From positions 1 through 7,101 of the forward strand of contig RPQK01000394.1 in NCBI GenBank assembly GCA_003819755.1: 7,101 nucleotides of DNA, written 5' to 3'. Positions 6,922 to 7,101 of this stretch are shown in pieces. Under the pieces are notes generated by a model, which saw only the letters and a program-made list of their open reading frames with translations, was not told where the DNA came from and did no database searches. The translations under genes were made by a program, and so were the position numbers. This stretch comes from Acidobacteriota bacterium (lineage in GTDB: Bacteria; Acidobacteriota; UBA6911; RPQK01). Within the stretch, counting starts at the first letter, position 1; each line of letters starts with the position of its first letter.

Positions 6922-6946
6922 TTTTCGACCCCTTTGGGGTCGAAAA
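6922..6946. repeat. Perfect 11-bp hairpin downstream of the operon
   Basis: TTTTCGACCCC (6922-6932) and GGGGTCGAAAA (6936-6946) pair perfectly around a TTT loop, 50 bases after the last stop codon. The position suggests transcript end processing or termination. However, the T-run is on the 5' side and the A-run on the 3' side, so neither strand gives the stem plus U-tract of an intrinsic terminator. It may protect the mRNA 3' end, or be a dispersed palindrome. Confidence 0.65.
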
Positions 6947-6980
6947 ATAAGAATCGAGAGTGGGGGCGGCCCCTGGGAGC

Positions 6981-6997
6981 GCAGGCGTCTCGCCTGC
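6981..6997. repeat. Short hairpin GCAGGCG-TCT-CGCCTGC
   Basis: A 7-bp perfect stem with a 3-nt loop, preceded by GGGAGC. It forms the outer left portion of the large palindrome described separately (overlap 6986-6997). The GGGAGCGCAGGCGTCTCGCC core resembles, from memory, an extragenic repeat frequent in Acidobacteriota, Verrucomicrobiota and Planctomycetota genomes. The half-site AGGCGAGACG recurs at the window end (7092-7101). Confidence 0.7.
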
Positions 6998-7101
6998 ACT
7001 GGGGCAAGGGGCGACCCGCCCCGTCCCTGCTGGGGGCACCATCGACCCTGCGAGAGCCGCGGACGGGCCGGCTGGCCCATTGCCCCAGTGCAGGCGAGAC
7101 G
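6986..7101. repeat. Large imperfect palindrome reaching the window edge
   Basis: Seen: 6986-7007 and 7080-7101 are perfect reverse complements (22 bp). On the same symmetry axis (7043.5), 7009-7012 pairs with 7075-7078, and 7016-7026 pairs with 7061-7071 with one mismatch. The unpaired centre is about 7027-7060. The element therefore folds as one long cruciform of at least 116 bp. A smaller stem, GGGGCG (7008-7013) / CGCCCC (7017-7022), can form inside the left arm. Because the left arm is preceded by GGGAGCGCAGG, a true palindrome predicts CCTGCGCTCCC just beyond base 7101. No coding potential was recognised. Probably a non-autonomous dispersed repeat. Confidence 0.8.

Overview
The window looks like a chromosomal carbohydrate-use locus from a soil-type Acidobacteriota, most likely near Solibacter/Bryobacter. 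The main reasons are a giant Oar-like TonB-dependent receptor with an N-terminal carboxypeptidase-regulatory-like domain and the 'ELPLNGRNY' plug signature (a family greatly expanded in that phylum), secreted glycan-active enzymes beside it, moderately high GC, and gene-poor intervals packed with palindromic repeats. This assignment is inferred from family content; no rRNA or marker gene is present.

Layout. At 1-592 (minus strand) lies the N-terminal part of a secreted SGNH-type sialate/carbohydrate O-acetylesterase. It is interrupted by an in-frame TGA exactly where the family usually has Trp, and the homologous frame continues to the window edge, so it is either a pseudogene or a sequencing error. 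At 593-1010 is a divergent intergenic region with nested palindromes and a candidate operator. The TonB-dependent receptor occupies 1011-4400 (+). At 4401-4656 is a spacer dominated by a 47-bp-arm inverted repeat built from heptamers. A secreted GH43 arabinanase-type enzyme with a C-terminal ricin-like beta-trefoil runs to 6162 (+). After an 11-nt gap, 6174-6872 (+) encodes a small exported beta-sandwich protein of unknown function. The window closes (6873-7101) with a perfect hairpin and a large imperfect palindrome that reaches the right edge.

How it works together. The inferred picture is an arabinan/pectin side-chain utilisation cluster. The GH43 enzyme cuts alpha-1,5-arabinan, perhaps held on the polymer by its trefoil. 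The esterase, if functional, would remove O-acetyl groups that block the backbone or side chains. The beta-sandwich protein may bind glycan, and the receptor would import the released oligosaccharides across the outer membrane. The receptor, GH43 and beta-sandwich genes are co-directional and could be one transcript, but the long hairpin repeat lies between the first two and could uncouple them.

No tRNA, rRNA, CRISPR array, transposase, integrase or phage gene was seen. The most unusual content is the repeat architecture and its effect on the neighbouring genes, rather than a new enzyme system.
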